Assembly (NCBI GenBank): GCA_022703295.1 | Contig: JAKLDX010000062.1 | Span: 1-6,735 of the forward strand | Direction: 5' to 3' | Length of the DNA stretch: 6,735 nucleotides | Origin: Candidatus Omnitrophota bacterium | GTDB lineage: Bacteria > Omnitrophota > Gorgyraeia > 2-01-FULL-45-10 | Part shown: positions 5,254 to 6,735 of the stretch, in pieces | Position numbering within the stretch: position 1 is the stretch's first letter | Layout of the letters: each line of letters starts with the position of its first letter | Notes under the pieces: model-generated | Database searches by the model: none | The model's input: the letters and a program-made list of their open reading frames with translations, nothing else | What the model was told of the DNA's origin: nothing | Translations under genes and position numbers: made by a program

Positions 5254-6735
5254 ATGAAGGTGAAAGCGGCGATTTTTATAATAGGTCTTATGTCCCTGGG
5301 CTTCCGGTACGGCGAAGGCCAGGAGATATGGGCCGGTAAAGATGGCAATATAAGGAACGTAGAGACTCGCGCAATGATAATAGAGAAGGACGAACTGTAC
5401 CTTGCGACGAAATACGAGATATACAGAGCCAAAGACGCCGGCGATAAGTGGGAATCCGTATTTATGCTGCCATCAGGCGAAAACGAGATAAGGTGCCTGG
5501 GCTGCAGGGCAAAGAATATATATGCCGGCACCAGGAAGGGGCTGTTCAGGTCCGAAGATCACGGGAAAACATGGAAGAACGTCTTTAGGACTATCATCCC
5601 CGGCAAGAATAATGTGGTGGCTATCGACATATCAAGGTATGACCCGAAGAAAATTATAATAGGGACCGAAAAGGGTGTGTTTTTAAGTTATGACGCAGGC
5701 TCAACATGGCGGGATATAAGCGAAGGCCTGAGAAATAAAAGTATAGGTTATGTTGCCATGAACAAAGATTCGGTCTATGCCGGGGCCGATGACGGCCTAT
5801 ACATAAGGAAAGAAGATTCTTCCGGCTGGGAAAGGATATATGTGCATAGCGTTATCGAATCCGGTAACGAGGAAGAAGATCCCGGCACCGCGGAGAATGA
5901 AGAAGCGGCGGGAGAGCCTGTGATATGTGTGGAAATAAAAGGTTCCAGGGTTTATGCGGGCCTGAGCAGAAAAATATTATATTCGGATGACGAAGGCAAG
6001 ACATGGAAGAATCTTCCGGTAAGCGGCCTGACGGGGAATTTGAAGCATATTTTGGCATCAAAGAAGAATGGAAGATTATATTGCGCTACTACAAAAGGCG
6101 TCTTTGAATATATCCCGGACAGGTCCGGGTGGCGCGAGCTATATCGCGGGATCGACAGGATGGTGAGCGTGACGAGCCTCATATTCTGCCAGGAAGACGA
6201 AAAATCTTTATGGGCAGTTACGAATAAAGGGTTGTATAGGCTGGAAAGCGGGTTCTATTCGCAGGACCAGTATGTGGATGTCGAAAGGAATCTGAAGGAT
6301 ATTAAGATAATCTTTGATGGTGAGCCTAGCTTCAGGCAGTTACAGAGAGAGGCCATGAAATTCAACGAAGTCAGCCCGGACAAGATAAAAAATTGGCGGA
6401 ACCAGGCGCGGCTTAAGGCGCTGGTACCGAAAATAAGCGTCGGGACATACAAGCATGCCTCGACTAACGCGGAGATATATACGAGCGCGACCCGTGATTA
6501 CGTGACGGTAGGTCCCGATGACATGTCGGACGGCATGGACGTGTCTGCCTCGTGGGACCTTGCTGCCCTCATCTGGTCCGACGATCAGACCAATATAGAT
6601 GTGCGCTCCAGGCTTACCACGCAGCTGAGGAACGATATCCTGGACGACCTGAGGAAGGCCTATTTCGAGCGTAAGAGGCTTCAATTCGATCTTATACAAT
6701 CGCCTTCGAAGGATATGGGGATAAGGTTTGAAAAA
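5254..6735 (+). CDS. Exported seven-repeat beta-propeller protein with TolC-like C-terminal region (3'-truncated by window edge)
   Basis: 494 codons are open from ATG 5254 to the last base with no stop, so the gene continues past the window. Residues 1-25 look like a Sec signal peptide (MKVK, hydrophobic AAIFIIGLMSLGF, then RYGEGQ), without a clean AxA site. Seven repeats of the form [ILV]-Y-x-G-T-x-x-G-[LVI]-[FY]-x-S-x-D-x-G-x-T-W start near residues 48, 89, 134, 174, 233, 275 and 319. The clearest are IYAGTRKGLFRSEDHGKTW (89-107) and VYAGLSRKILYSDDEGKTW (233-251). This is the BNR/Asp-box or Ycf48 style of beta-propeller, and seven repeats fit one complete propeller. Between repeats 4 and 5 is an acidic insert (202-221). 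From about 340 the sequence changes: PSFRQLQREAMKFNEVSPDK, then ARLKALVPKISVG (386-398), SWDLAALIWSDDQTNIDVRS (433-452) and helical LRNDILDDLRKAYFERKRLQ (458-477). The order 'helix, basic helix, LP-x-[IL]-S, strand-like part, long helix with AYFERKRLQ' resembles one repeat of TolC-type proteins, but this is inference. No catalytic sialidase residues can be assigned. It is likely periplasmic or in the outer membrane. Confidence 0.9.
   Translation, partial: MKVKAAIFIIGLMSLGFRYGEGQEIWAGKDGNIRNVETRAMIIEKDELYLATKYEIYRAKDAGDKWESVFMLPSGENEIRCLGCRAKNIYAGTRKGLFRSEDHGKTWKNVFRTIIPGKNNVVAIDISRYDPKKIIIGTEKGVFLSYDAGSTWRDISEGLRNKSIGYVAMNKDSVYAGADDGLYIRKEDSSGWERIYVHSVIESGNEEEDPGTAENEEAAGEPVICVEIKGSRVYAGLSRKILYSDDEGKTWKNLPVSGLTGNLKHILASKKNGRLYCATTKGVFEYIPDRSGWRELYRGIDRMVSVTSLIFCQEDEKSLWAVTNKGLYRLESGFYSQDQYVDVERNLKDIKIIFDGEPSFRQLQREAMKFNEVSPDKIKNWRNQARLKALVPKISVGTYKHASTNAEIYTSATRDYVTVGPDDMSDGMDVSASWDLAALIWSDDQTNIDVRSRLTTQLRNDILDDLRKAYFERKRLQFDLIQSPSKDMGIRFEK

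Noticed and set aside
6284..6295. A 12-base match (aaaggaatctga) to positions 9-20
   Set aside because: Both copies encode E-R-N-L in unrelated proteins; single short match with no flanking similarity, expected by chance.
1..6735. CRISPR arrays, tRNA or rRNA genes, insertion sequences
   Set aside because: No repeat-spacer pattern, no cloverleaf or rRNA-like sequence, and no transposase or terminal inverted repeats were seen; almost the entire window is coding.

Overview
The window looks like a piece of a Gram-negative (diderm) bacterial chromosome. It carries an inner-membrane RND pump, several exported proteins, two near-consensus sigma-70-type promoters and an intrinsic terminator. Codon use is mixed: ATA is common for Ile and AGG for Arg, alongside GC-rich codons. 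Together with the layout of the last gene this would fit a deep-branching uncultivated phylum such as Omnitrophota. That assignment is an impression from style, not proof, and no marker gene is present to settle it.

All four supportable genes lie on the + strand. (1) 2-2611 is the C-terminal five-sixths of an RND-superfamily pump of the HAE1 (AcrB-like) type; its start lies upstream of the window. (2) An 82-base gap holds a promoter and a strong ribosome binding site for 2694-4361, an exported protein of the MuiA family (DUF4140/DUF4139). (3) One base after its stop begins 4363-5028, a small uncharacterised membrane protein with a signal-like N-terminus, one clear transmembrane helix, a charged coiled-coil stretch and a TPR-like C-terminal region. 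A textbook terminator at 5064-5095 closes this two-gene unit. (4) An AT-rich intergenic region holds a near-perfect promoter and a nine-base Shine-Dalgarno match for a large gene starting at 5254 that is still open at the window end. It encodes an exported protein with seven beta-propeller repeats of the BNR/Ycf48 style, followed by a different C-terminal region whose layout recalls one half of a TolC-type outer-membrane factor.

All four products are predicted to act in the envelope: a pump, an exported MuiA-type protein, a membrane-anchored helical protein, and a propeller protein of the periplasm or outer membrane. Nothing in the sequence proves that they work together. The transcription signals suggest at least three units: the pump operon entering from the left, muiA-like plus the small membrane gene, and the propeller gene. 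The most interesting object is the propeller gene, which is cut by the right edge of the window.
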